Assembly: GCA_001661515.1 (NCBI GenBank)
Contig: LUVW01000043.1
Span: forward strand, 62,001-126,000
DNA length: 64,000 nt
Source: Capniomyces stellatus
Lineage: Eukaryota > Kickxellomycota > Harpellomycetes > Harpellales > Legeriomycetaceae
Direction: 5' to 3'
Part shown: piece by piece, positions 51,252 through 62,294 of the stretch
Layout: every line of letters begins with the position of its first letter
Numbering within the stretch: the first letter of the stretch is position 1
Made by a program: the position numbers and the translations under genes
The notes under the pieces: generated by a model
What the model was told of the DNA's origin: nothing
What the model saw: the letters and a program-made list of their open reading frames with translations, nothing else
The model's database searches: none

Positions 51252-51983
51252 TTGATCCCATCAGCAAACAGCAGGATAACTTCAGCTAGAGAAAAAGCCC
51301 ACTTCAAATCGGGAGGCAATAGGATCTAGATCAAGGATCTAATAGACAAACCATTCAAAAACAGATGCAACACATGGGTAAGCGGCTGTATCAGGTGGTT
51401 AAAGAAAGACAGTGACTCAAACAAAGCAGGAGGAGCAGCAGAGGCGCTAGTAAAGAGAACAAAAAAGAACGACGTGTCCGAAATTACAAAATGGATACTA
51501 GATCATGACATTGACAAAGGATCTGACTGGATAGGACTAGAAATAGTATACCCTGAGCACAGTAGAGGAATCAAAGAAATAGGAAAAATAAGAATATGAG
51601 GTTTTTGGACCTCAGAGAGACTAGCAAACAGCAAGTTCATAAACACCAAATACAAAGAATACTGCCCACTGTGTCACAGAAGACACCCAGAAACAATAGA
51701 GCACATCCTAATTGATTGTAACAAATTGGACGATGCTAGAGAAATTACCCTTAAGGAATTTATTCCTGACAACATGTATCAGAGTTCACCGGACTTTGAT
51801 CTTACGCCCAACCCAGCTCGTAATAAGCTGGTAGGTGAGCTTCTCAGGGGAGAACAAAAAATCAAGGCATCTGCTATCCAAAAGAAAGAATATGACCGCT
51901 CAGTCTCGATGACGCTTGCAACAGCATCATTCTTGACTTTAATCCGCGCAGCCCGGTTACTAAGACTCGATTGGATTAGTACA
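51252..51983 (+). mobile_element. LINE 3' fragment, cut by gap
   Basis: Essentially identical to 27.62-28.71 kb (less the false duplication), including TAG at 51327 and TGA at 51597, so both are copies of one dead element. It runs into the N gap inside the final coding segment. Confidence 0.88.
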
Positions 51984-52608
51984 NNNNNNNNNNNNNNNNN
52001 NNNNNNNNNNNNNNNNNNNNNNNNNNNNNNNNNNNNNNNNNNNNNNNNNNNNNNNNNNNNNNNNNNNNNNNNNNNNNNNNNNNNNNNNNNNNNNNNNNNN
52101 NNNNNNNNNNNNNNNNNNNNNNNNNNNNNNNNNNNNNNNNNNNNNNNNNNNNNNNNNNNNNNNNNNNNNNNNNNNNNNNNNNNNNNNNNNNNNNNNNNNN
52201 NNNNNNNNNNNNNNNNNNNNNNNNNNNNNNNNNNNNNNNNNNNNNNNNNNNNNNNNNNNNNNNNNNNNNNNNNNNNNNNNNNNNNNNNNNNNNNNNNNNN
52301 NNNNNNNNNNNNNNNNNNNNNNNNNNNNNNNNNNNNNNNNNNNNNNNNNNNNNNNNNNNNNNNNNNNNNNNNNNNNNNNNNNNNNNNNNNNNNNNNNNNN
52401 NNNNNNNNNNNNNNNNNNNNNNNNNNNNNNNNNNNNNNNNNNNNNNNNNNNNNNNNNNNNNNNNNNNNNNNNNNNNNNNNNNNNNNNNNNNNNNNNNNNN
52501 NNNNNNNNNNNNNNNNNNNNNNNNNNNNNNNNNNNNNNNNNNNNNNNNNNNNNNNNNNNNNNNNNNNNNNNNNNNNNNNNNNNNNNNNNNNNNNNNNNNN
52601 NNNNNNNN
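51984..52608. other. Assembly gap, 625 N
   Basis: Unknown bases between a LINE 3' end and a G-run. Open frames reported across it are meaningless. Confidence 1.
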
Positions 52609-52745
52609 GGGGGGGGGGGGGGGTAAAGATGGAAGTTTCTGTTATCCAAAAAAGAAAGAACCCGAGCACTCAGTCTCGATGAAGCTTTCAGCAGTCTCAC
52701 TCCTGACTTTAATACGTACAACATGATTGCTAAAACTGGAAAATG
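52609..52745 (+). mobile_element. Degenerate LINE 3' relic after G-run
   Basis: A G-run is followed by taaagatggaagtttctgttatcc... ctcagtctcgatgaagctttcagcagtctcactcctgac, a decayed LINE 3' coding end like that at 48065. Confidence 0.65.
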
Positions 52746-53474
52746 TTGGTAAATAAACGATCCCTATGATCCAAAGTCGTCAAGACATGTTTATCTGTAT
52801 TGTGGCGAGAAGTTATCGGATAATAATTAATATATTTTTGAACCTATTAACATTGCAGGTATTAAGGGGCAAAATGTTGGGTATGGAAGCATGTACTTGT
52901 GCCAGCCTGCAGCTATTATCAACACCTTTAAAATGATTTTGTCAATTTTGTCAATAAAAAAAGTGTAAAGTATAGTACTGAAAGTAAATAATGATAAACT
53001 GTACCATTTACAATCAAGTCGATTTCATAGTGTTAAAGTGTTGTTTAGAAATATAAGGATACCGTGGAAATCAGACTGATTCAACATAAAACAGTTCAGT
53101 TCGACATGAAACAGTTCAACCCAACATAAAACAGATAGAAAAACAAAAAACCACGGCTAAACACAAAATAGCATAACAATGCTTAGACCACCAGCTATAG
53201 GCAAGTTTAACGGCTAAACTTCAGGGTTAATACTACGAAGATAAAGAGTTCTGGAAGCAAGTAAATCAGGTATATATCACACCTGATGATGCTATTTCTC
53301 CCCAACCAGCAACCCTACAGCAGCATGTAGCATTAAAATTGAACCGACCAAGTATTACTAGAAAGACATGACGTTTACAAACAGAAAAAAGTAGAATATT
53401 AGCTGAAAAGTGTATTTACAATGTAGAAAAGTAAACAAAAACAAAAGTACAGAGTGTGTTTTGTAGAGTTGAAA
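52746..53474. other. Promoter region of trypsin paralogue 2
   Basis: Diverged duplicate of the region upstream of paralogue 1. Candidate TATA box TATATATC at 53271-53278, about 200 nt before the uORF, as in the other copy. Confidence 0.6.
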
Positions 53475-53531
53475 ATGAGAGTCGAGTTGGATCTGATTCT
53501 TGTAATTTTGGTTCGTGGTTTATTTGTATAA
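53475..53531 (+). CDS. Conserved upstream ORF, 18 codons
   Basis: Counterpart of 48985-49041, same length and stop, differing by K4 to E and S14 to R. It precedes the main ATG by 98 nt. Confidence 0.4.
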   Translation: MRVELDLILVILVRGLFV

Positions 53532-53629
53532 ATACCGAGTGGAAACCGCTGTTTTTATTTCCTCATTTCTAAACCAATTTCAAGTAGTAATATCAGCAAG
53601 CAGCAAACAGCAAACCAATATTATCAGCC

Positions 53630-55321
53630 ATGAAAGTCGATGCGGTTGGTATTCTAGCCAGTTTCTTATTGACATTAGTGTCAGGATCCTGGATTTCGGA
53701 TCTGGGGTCGGATACAGTGAGCCAAGGAAGTAGCTCTGGAGAAGGACAAAGCTTAAACAAGAGGATCATAGGAGGTGGTGAGATCAAGTTAGAAGAGCTG
53801 CCGTACATTGTTTTCCTGCACAGCTCAAAAAAAGGCAATGACAAATCTACTAAAAATAATTGTGGAGGATCGATAATTTCAAAGAATTATATTCTTACGG
53901 CTGCGCACTGTGTTGAATATTATCTGAAAAATAAGGATAAATTTGAAATTGAGATATCGGCCAATTCAAAGTTTAATTTTGCAAAGGGAGCAAGGAAGTT
54001 TAAAGCGAGTCAAGCTGTAATGCATCCTAATTACCGTGATGTGTTGTATGGATATGATATTGCACTGATACGAGTCGACGACGTGGAGTTCCATAATCTT
54101 GGAATAAAATGTGCCAAGATCTATAATCGTGAAGTTGATTCCTCATACAAAGTCAAAGTTGCTGGGTGGGGTAGGACTTCTAAGGATGAAATAACTGTTG
54201 CAGGAAAGCCATTGAAGGCGGTGGATGTGAACCTTATGAGCAGAAGCGATGTTTTAAAAAACTTTAAATTTGAGAGACACATGCCTCACAGTGCATTGTT
54301 TTACTACGACAAGGGGGGTGGATCAGCAGCTCGCGGGGATTCAGGAGGACCAGTGTACTTTCCTGGATCCGAAAATGCAATAGTTGGGTTGGTTTCGTCT
54401 GGATACGAACTAAGCATCACTGATGAGTTTAAAAACGCAGGTTTGGATCATTTGTCAGGAAGCACTCGAAAAGTTAAAATAAATACAAAGTTGAGAGACC
54501 ATATGGACTGGATTTTGGAGGTCACAATTCTTGAACCAAAAGACGTTCTTACATACCCAAAAGAGTATGGCTCGTGGAAGAAGGACAAGGATTTCAAAAC
54601 CATAAGAATAAATGAGGAGTATGAGAATATTCGTCAGACTGTGACAGCAGAAGCGTTTACCGAGGGTCTTGCCGAGCAGGCAGCAGCAGGGTTCTTGGAA
54701 ACCTCGAAAGTATATATAAAGGAAATCGTTGACAAGGTACTGGCTTTAGATTTAAAATATTATAAACATAGTTTAGGCCTAGAGATTAAAAAATTTGAAA
54801 GCAAGGCAAAAAAGACGATCGATGATGGTGTAAAGAAGAAAGAAGGACAAAGAGAAAGCGTCGATATAGTTTTGGAAAAGGTATTTGATAAGGATAAAAT
54901 TGTGGCCAAAAATCTAATAACAGACCGCATATCGAAGATATGCGCAAAAAATTTGTTGAGCAGTGGTATCAAAGGGTACATAAAAAGTGAATTGGTGAAA
55001 AGATACGCTCCTATAGATAAACAATTAAGAGCTAAAGTAAACGAGCTGGGAAAAAGCACGGGAGTTGTTGACTCGGATGCTTTGGATCGTATGCTAAAAC
55101 TTTTGGCTGATCGACTTGGTCCTGAAGTTTTAAAGGAATTAGAGGAGATATTTAGTAAACACTATGTCCAAATACTAGAGAAAGCTGAACTCCTTTTAGA
55201 TAAAGCGAGTATAAATGAGCTAACCACGCGCAAAGCTAAATCTTTAATCGAACTAGTTGACGAGTTTAGATTTAGAGTTGAGGATTACTACAACATAAAA
55301 TCGGCAGAAAATTCTGGCTGA
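53630..55321 (+). CDS. Secreted trypsin-like protease with helical C-terminal extension, paralogue 2
   Basis: 563 aa with the same layout as paralogue 1: signal peptide, KR-IIGG activation site, complete triad (LTAAHC, YDIALIRV, GDSGGPVYF with Ser238). Position 235 is Arg instead of Cys (ARGDSGG versus ACGDSGG), removing one Cys next to the active site. The S1 half is highly similar between the two copies, especially after the active Ser. The helical C-terminal half is more diverged and about 40 residues longer (KFESKAKKTIDDGVKKKEG region), so this part evolves faster. The tandem arrangement with shared promoter and uORF shows gene duplication. Confidence 0.9.
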   Translation: MKVDAVGILASFLLTLVSGSWISDLGSDTVSQGSSSGEGQSLNKRIIGGGEIKLEELPYIVFLHSSKKGNDKSTKNNCGGSIISKNYILTAAHCVEYYLKNKDKFEIEISANSKFNFAKGARKFKASQAVMHPNYRDVLYGYDIALIRVDDVEFHNLGIKCAKIYNREVDSSYKVKVAGWGRTSKDEITVAGKPLKAVDVNLMSRSDVLKNFKFERHMPHSALFYYDKGGGSAARGDSGGPVYFPGSENAIVGLVSSGYELSITDEFKNAGLDHLSGSTRKVKINTKLRDHMDWILEVTILEPKDVLTYPKEYGSWKKDKDFKTIRINEEYENIRQTVTAEAFTEGLAEQAAAGFLETSKVYIKEIVDKVLALDLKYYKHSLGLEIKKFESKAKKTIDDGVKKKEGQRESVDIVLEKVFDKDKIVAKNLITDRISKICAKNLLSSGIKGYIKSELVKRYAPIDKQLRAKVNELGKSTGVVDSDALDRMLKLLADRLGPEVLKELEEIFSKHYVQILEKAELLLDKASINELTTRKAKSLIELVDEFRFRVEDYYNIKSAENSG

Positions 55322-55464
55322 TAGAGATCTTTTTGATTACTATTTAGTTATACAGTACATTTCACATACTTGGAGATGGTGTGTGCCGAGGTGAGAGATG
55401 GAGTGTTTTAGTTCAATATATTTATGTTCCATCACAGAATTAGTAATTGAGATTAAATAAAGCA
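55322..55464. other. 3' flank of trypsin paralogue 2
   Basis: Partly homologous to the 3' flank of paralogue 1 (cagtacatttcacata, gtgtgtgccgaggtgag). No gene. Confidence 0.5.
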
Positions 55465-55745
55465 AAAAAAAGATAAACAATCCGAGTACTCAGTCTCGAT
55501 GACGCTTGCAACAGCCTCAACCCTGGATTTAATTCGCGCAACCCAATTACTAAGACTCGATGAGGTTAGTACATCACCAGCCCCACTGAACCAACGCCGC
55601 CAAGGTACGGTGTCCCTAGAGGGATGACATGGAGTAGGATAGTATTTGAATTAGTCACTTTTTTTAAATAGTGTTCCACTAGCTTTGTAATATTTTTGAG
55701 TATTGTATTAGTGAACCCATAATAAATAAAAATAAAAAATAAAAA
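55465..55745 (+). mobile_element. LINE 3' end
   Basis: The last coding segment (SVSMTLATASTL-type), the 3' UTR gatagtatttgaattagtcac and an A-rich tail match the other copies. It is fairly well preserved but has no RT domain. Confidence 0.8.
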
Positions 55746-56167
55746 ATTATACTAACTATTTATATTGGTGTTGTAGTAGTGAAAAAAAGGGTGGAAAAAA
55801 TGGATTGCGTATGCAAGAGCTGCGTGTAAGTTTATATGTATTGCCTTTAGGATCAAAATTTGGCTTCCTCTCTTTGGTTAACCCAATTACTCTGAACAAA
55901 TACAATGCAACCGCGGTGCAAGAGACTAACAAGCACAATAAACGAGATACCATACCTTTAGCTCTCATAGTCTTAAGAGTGTTCGGATTTCGGGTATTAC
56001 TCCTGTTGTAAGTAGTTACAAATAAAAAAAGGGGGTTCGATATTGAATTATGGTGCTGATTATTTGTGCTCGAGATATTTGATTCTGGAACTTTTACTTT
56101 TTTACAATTATTACTCGGCCAAACCATATTTTTTGGCTCTAGAAAATAACATAGCACTATAATTAAA
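55746..56167. other. Unassigned open stretch
   Basis: Both strands are open for 60-70 codons. The minus frame from an ATG at 55968 encodes about 70 residues with one hydrophobic segment; the plus frame lacks a convincing start. Neither is recognised, and no function is proposed. Confidence 0.3.
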
Positions 56168-56560
56168 ATGAGACTTGTATTATTGAATCTATTTCTTTAC
56201 TGTGATAGAACACAAGGTGCAAACCAAGAGCAAGCTGGCCATCAGTCCTGTCCAATGGCAATAGTAGAAGTATCTCCCAACATCCCCCATAGCGAGCCTA
56301 AACCGTCAAGCGAAAGAGTCGCATACTGCTTAGCTAAAGAGTACCGAGGTGAGAGTGAAGTCTCAGTACCCGAAACACCGTTGTCTTGCGAATGCTCAAG
56401 GTTTGGAGTTTTCAAATGGATGGGGATACACCAAAAGATACACCCAATAGTCAGTCCTCAGAAAGAGAAATATCAAAATTACAACACACATTTTGAATCG
56501 GTTATCCCTAATGTACTGCCGCTGGTAGTATTGATAGCTCTGGTTTTTGGTAAGGTGTGA
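56168..56560 (+). CDS. Possible small surface protein
   Basis: A 130-aa ORF from an ATG. The first 18 residues are hydrophobic like a signal peptide. The C-terminal 19 residues (VIPNVLPLVVLIALVFGKV) are hydrophobic and end the protein, as in a GPI-anchor signal or a single tail segment. Three Cys lie in the middle. No family recognised. It is at the edge of the protease/LINE cluster. Chance ORFs of this length occur in such DNA, so support rests only on the two hydrophobic ends. Confidence 0.35.
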   Translation: MRLVLLNLFLYCDRTQGANQEQAGHQSCPMAIVEVSPNIPHSEPKPSSERVAYCLAKEYRGESEVSVPETPLSCECSRFGVFKWMGIHQKIHPIVSPQKEKYQNYNTHFESVIPNVLPLVVLIALVFGKV

Positions 56561-57427
56561 AAGCTATATATGGTTCATTAATTAACAGAAGAGTCCAAAT
56601 TACAGCAGCCTGTATTGAACAAAATAATGAGATGATATCTCAATAAATAAATGAATAAATAAGGAAATGATGTTTTTTTATTTTCGTGAACAAATGATAA
56701 TAATAGGAGCAACACACCAGGGACTTTACATAGCCTTGATCATGATATCTAATGTAAGTGCCAAAAGTTAACAGTGGTGCAAATTGTTCGGAATTAATGA
56801 TGTTTCTCCAGTTTTTCATTGAAAACAAGCTCATTGACTTTGTGATTTATAGCTGAGCAATGATATAATAAGCTGAGTACTTGCGGACTCTTTTTCAGTT
56901 GGAGCAGTGATGGACCAGAGCCTTGAAAGCATATATTTGACGTCTGTTTGATATTTATCACGCTATTATTGTACATTTGACAGAATAGTTTTAATACTTT
57001 AGAAACTGGTGATCAAAATTAAGGTTAAGGAATGTGTTGATGTCCAATAAAGTCGATGTTTGACTCCAACTTTTTAATAACACCAGAAAGTGAATAAACA
57101 GTAAATAAAATCAAAAAGATCAAGTCAGAAACACTAATTACTATTTCTGAATCATTGGTTTGGTTCTTATATTTAAAAAAAAAAATCAAGAAAGTAAAAA
57201 AAAACAAGCAAGCACAAAATAAGAGCGAGTATACTCTCTTGTCTATACTCGTAGCTATAAACTCCAAAAAAAAAACAGCTGTATCAGTAGGAGTGGGCTA
57301 GTACTTTTTTTAACATTGAAATAACCCAGAGAGTTTGCTCAAAGGTTAATTATTAAAAGTTAAAATGGATTTAGTGATCAGAATTTGAATTTGAATTTGA
57401 AACAAGACAAACGCAAGTAAATGTAAA
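56561..57427. other. Intergenic region, no gene seen
   Basis: AT-rich with A-runs and no frame with motifs. It holds the promoter of the RFWD3-like gene. Confidence 0.55.
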
Positions 57428-60400
57428 ATGACAGAAATACTAGAAGAAATATCCGAGAATGAAAATACGGCAAATTGTGTTCTAAGCGATAAACGGGCCA
57501 TAAATTACGTTGAGAATATCGAGGGAAATGAATGCGACAAGGACAAAAACGACAATTTAAATGAAGAGTTAGAGCTGGGGGAAAGCCCTAGAGGGCATAA
57601 ACGACTTAGTTTAGGCGATGAAGAGTGCGTTGATAATTCACCAAGCAGTCCTATCAAGAAATTAATAAATGGCGAGTTACAAAATAGCAAGCCAATTGAA
57701 TATCTAGCTCCAGAAACAAAGGACGATGGGGGCATAAGCCTGGAAAAACCCGAGGATATGGCAGAAGAATGCAATGAATTGGATAACTTGGGAATGGGGT
57801 ATTTATCAGATAAAAGTAAAGAATCGAAATGTGAATTCGAAAATGATGGCGTCGAAGCAGAAAAAAGCGAAGAAAGAAACAGGTCATGCGTCGGTAGCGT
57901 TACTGAAAAAGACCGTGGAGAGAAAGGGCTAGAAGGTATTGAGGCTGGAGAAGAGAGCAAGGCTAATTTAGAGGAATTTGTTGATGAAATTGAATTCCAC
58001 AGAGCAGAGCTGAAAGCGTTGCTGGAATACAACAAGACCAGCGAGGTTGACACAGAGAATGAAGACGGCACAGAAAGAAACCAGGTGTTATTTAGTGATG
58101 GAGATGGCAAAGGCAGTAGAGTAAATAACAGTTTTTACAGAGGTGGATTGGCTGAATCGCTGGCTCTTGGTGACAACGAGATGTCAATGGAATTGTACAG
58201 TGCAAACCATCAAAATGTAAATAATAGAGCGGGACCAGATCAAAGTAGACACGATGGTGTATTTAAAGGAAGAAGCTTGAATCATTTGGACGATATGCGA
58301 GGCTTTGAAGACCAAGGCGGCAGTGGAGAAGGTACTAGGTTGGCTAGGTTCAACTCGCTGGATGTTTTAGACTCGCAGGGCGGCAATGGTTCGGTGCAGG
58401 CGGAAAGATTTGAGGTTAAAACGATGAAAGTATCGCCGTTTTTCAATAAAGGTGTTGAAGTGGAGCTGGAGGTAGATGCGGGAAAGAAAAATGCCAAGAC
58501 AGCGCATAAACGTACAGCCGAAAGAGACTTGTCAAGCTATACGATTGAAAATGTAGACATTATTGGTTACTTGGACGGAATCGACAAGATAGATTATTAC
58601 TTTGGTAAACCTCGAAAGAACCAAAAAAAGGGTTCATGCAAGAGGGTGATTACACGGTTTGGTGTAAAGATGACGGCGAGCGAAGAGTATGCAGAATGGC
58701 AGCGAATAGTTGAGGGGTTGTTGGCTAAAAACAGTAACGGAAAAGACCGGCAGATCCAGCAAGTATATATAGACAAGCCAGAGTGTGAAGGTGGGGCCAA
58801 GGAAGTTTATGAGGGTTCTGATCTGGATAGGAATACAAGTGTTGGTAGTAGAGTAGATAATTATGACGTTGAGATTGTTGAGCTGAATGATATAATCAGA
58901 AAGAGGAAATTCGCGAGTTTGGAACCACACAATGGAGTTGGGGTTGGAGTTGGAGTTAGAGTGGTGGTAGGGGCAGATGATGAGACTGGGATTTACAAGC
59001 TGAATTCAGATGACTATAACGATTTACATTCAAATAGACCAGCGGTTCTGCTGGACGGAGTGGGTAGTGATGCTGGAGGTAGTGGCGGTGTACTGTACAA
59101 CAGATTCAAGTATTCAAATTCTGGTGATGGTGATGGTGGTATAAACAGTAACTCTAAAAATGTAAGCTTGAGACGGTCCTGATAAACGGATTACAAGATG
59201 TTTTTATAGTTTGGAATTTGGAGTAATTGGAGTTGAAAATGCAATACTTTTTTTTTTAAAAAAGCCGAATCAAATATATTGACTGGACTATACAGACTGG
59301 CAATAAACGCTTGGCAAAATGTATGCGATTTAATTTTAAAATGTTTGTATGTGTAATAGAGCGAGGTAGTTGATTTAGAAACTGGCAACGATCAGCTCAC
59401 TAACGATCGAAAAGTGGGTGAGGGCGTTGAGGGCGTTGAGGGGGGAAATATTGTAGTGGAAGTAGTTGGTGATGGTGAGGCGGGGGCTGGTAAACCCAAG
59501 AGTGGATCGGACAGTTACAAAGAAAAGCCACAGTGTCCGATCTGTTTTGAAGACTTTTCCACCTCATCAAGTCATCGTGCGATAAGTTTAAAATGTGGAC
59601 ATGTGTTTTGCAAAAAGTAAGGAACTGGTTAGATTTAGTTTCTGTTAAAAGTCAATAATATTGGGTATTGAGTATTGGGTATTGGGTATTGGGTATTGGA
59701 TATTGGTAAAAGTAAAAGTAAAAGTGAAAATGTTGGTAAATAAATGAATCGAAATAGGTGCATATTGCAGTGGTTTGAGATATCGGTTCAGCCAAAGTAC
59801 AGAGTGCGACCAAGAACCAAAATCACAAAGAAACCGTGCCCAAAGTGCAACAAGGAGAGCAAGAAAGCAGATCTGAGAGAGATTTACCCGTACTGTTTAG
59901 TTGCAGTTGATGGCGAAAAGCTGGACATTACTGTGAAGCAATACGAAAACGAAAAGAAAAAAACGTTGGGGCTGGAAATGGCATTAATGAACAGTCGACA
60001 GGAAATGGACAAATACAAAATCGAGCTGGCAATGATTCGAACAACACTTGGAAATCTGAGTTCCAAGTATGAAATGTAAGTTTATTCTTGCTTTTATTTC
60101 AACGTTTCATTTAGGCGGAGGTTTGTGAACAACCGGAGCCATTTATGATCTCAACCAAAATTTATCCTGTTTATTTACTTGGTTGCTTGTAATTGGCTAA
60201 ACTATAGTGTACTGAAAGAGCTGCACGCTTTACAGAGTTTGCAGGCAAACGGTAATATTGACAATGACGGCAACATCGATACTAACAACAATAATGAGGA
60301 CTCTACACAAGAACGGTTTCTTAGCTATGGAAACGACAGAGAGAACGAGTTGATGGTTGTGGAGAGAAGCGATTTGCCAAGCACGTTGGACTCATTTGTT

Positions 60401-61993
60401 AGCAAAGAGCAGTTCAGATCATACAGCTTCAATTCGCAGCCTGACCAGGGCCAGGAGCCAGTCGAGGGTCTTGTGTTAGAAGATGTTTTAGAATGTAGCA
60501 AGGAAAACAGAGACGGCGAAATTGCTGCAATAACACATGTAAATCGCGGTGAGGAACGTATCGAGTGTGGAGTAAACGATGGCGAACTGAATAGTGGCAG
60601 TGGGCGAGTGTTTAAGGAGCACGACAGAGTACTGGCTGAACAGATACCAGGCTCGTTGAGCGCGTTGTTTAAGCCAGAGGGAACAGACGCGTGTTATTTG
60701 GTAAGTTCAGAAAGCGGAGCCAAAACCAGCCACATCACGTGTTTTATGGTGGGAAACACCCAAAATCCGGCCAATAGGAGCACAGATGATCCAAAACTCA
60801 ACGAAAACGCGGGGTTTCAGGAAACAAAGAGCGGCGGAGTAGAGTTGAAGCTCCACAAACGGCCGGTCCGCGTGGTGGGAGGGGTTGGTACGCAGGAGTT
60901 TGTTCGGGTAATAACAGCAAGCGTGGACTCGGTGTCGGTGTTGGAAGCTTGTAGAAAGGGTGGGAGTGGGGAGGAGGGGCAGAGTGATTGGCCAGGACCA
61001 ATAGGGTTTAAGCTGGGGTATAAGCTGGTTTCAGCGGCGTGGTCGATTTCGTTTGACCCGAAAAACAGCAGTGTGTTTTATGTGGGGCTGAGTGGGTGCA
61101 AGATAATTGCGTTTGATGTGGACAAGAGTGTAGAGAGTCCGGTGGCCGAGTTTAGTGCCAAGGATCTCAATGTAGGGTATTCACCGATCCACTCGATATC
61201 GGCGCTGGTTGGACCAAAGCACAGCTACTTGGTGTGTGCAAACCTGGATTTTTTGTTTGCGGTCCAGCTGCCAAACTACGATACAACTGGGGTGTGTTTA
61301 GAGCTTGAGCTTGGAAGAGATGCGTTCAAGCTGGTTGGAATGGAGATTGGCGAGCAGATCAGCTCAATGGTTCTTGACAACAAAACCAACTGCGTGCTTT
61401 TAACTACAAAGACAAAGAACAGGTCTGTTAACCCTGAGTTTGAACTGCAGCCAACCAATCCCAGCAACAGCAGCTCGTTTACTTCATCGCACACAGTTTA
61501 CCAGCTCCATTTTACAGCCGCAGGCACAACTGGTTTTGTCACTTCAAACAACAACAGCGTAAACACATACAACCACAGGTCAATACCAGCACGTGACGAA
61601 ATCACCATTGCCCAAATTTCCAAACAAATCCTCTTGCCCACCCACTTTGGATTTGAAAACTCTACAATTCTCTCAATCCCAACCACCAAGCCTAACCATC
61701 TAACCTCTAGCTACACAACCCTGATTGCAGTTCCTGACCTCGTAAACTCCCAAATCGTTACTTACTCGCTTCCAACCCCCTCTGCCCAATCAACGAGTAA
61801 CAACACCAATCCAACCCTCTCAGAGCCCATTTGCTTACAAACTCTGAAACTGGCTCCCAACCATAAAATCCTGGGCCTAAGCCTTTCGCTCCCCAGCCCA
61901 ACTCTGCCGAGCCTGGAGTCAAAATGCACTGGGCCTGTTTTTCTGCTGGTTTTAACAGACAAATCTCTCACCAGTTACTCGCTCACTTTGTAG
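57428..61993 (+). CDS. RFWD3-like RING/WD40 E3 ubiquitin ligase (four exons)
   Basis: Exons 57428-59161, 59360-59616, 59758-60075 and 60208-61993 join in frame to 1364 aa. All introns (198, 141, 132 nt) are GTAAG-type with TAG acceptors. Residues 1 to about 630 are acidic and disordered. The RING begins at Cys637: CPICFEDF... LKCGHVFCKKC, where the last Cys is created by the exon 2-3 splice, then CPKCNKES. A coiled coil follows (ENEKKKTLGLEMALMNSRQEM), and the last 400 residues resemble degenerate WD40 repeats (AAWSISFDPKNSSVFYVGLSGCKIIAFDV). RING, coiled coil and WD40 in this order match RFWD3, which in animals ubiquitinates RPA at stalled forks and in crosslink repair. The role in this fungus is inferred. 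The N-terminal half is much longer than usual. Confidence 0.85.
59659..59730 (+). repeat. Tandem repeats in RFWD3-like intron 2
   Basis: A 7-nt array (tattggg, about six units with variants) followed by short aaaagt units, all within intron 2. Non-coding after splicing. Confidence 0.85.
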
Positions 61994-62032
61994 TTTTTTT
62001 TTTTTTTTTTTNNNTTTTTTTTTTTTTTTTTT
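61994..62032. other. Poly-T with small assembly gap
   Basis: A long T-run interrupted by three Ns (62012-62014) directly after the RFWD3-like stop codon, between convergent genes. Confidence 0.95.
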
Positions 62033-62294
62033 CGTGCTGGAGTTGGCAGTTACATTTAACAATCTAGTTTATTGCTTATTTATTTAAAACTGCAGTGCCG
62101 ATTGTTTATGTATAGTCGAGTTAAACCAACCGGCAGTTTTCAAACAAACAAAAAGTTAAAATAATATAAAGCAAAGTAAAAAAAAAAAAAACAAAAACAA
62201 AATTAAATAAAGGCCGTTATTAGAAAATCGAGCCTTGTATGTTGAGTGGAACTTGCTATGGGGAAAAGAAAAGAAAAACTGAAAGGTGGGATTT

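Noticed and set aside
51726..52724. Open frames of 250-320 codons across 51.7-52.7 kb
   Set aside because: They consist almost entirely of the N gap.
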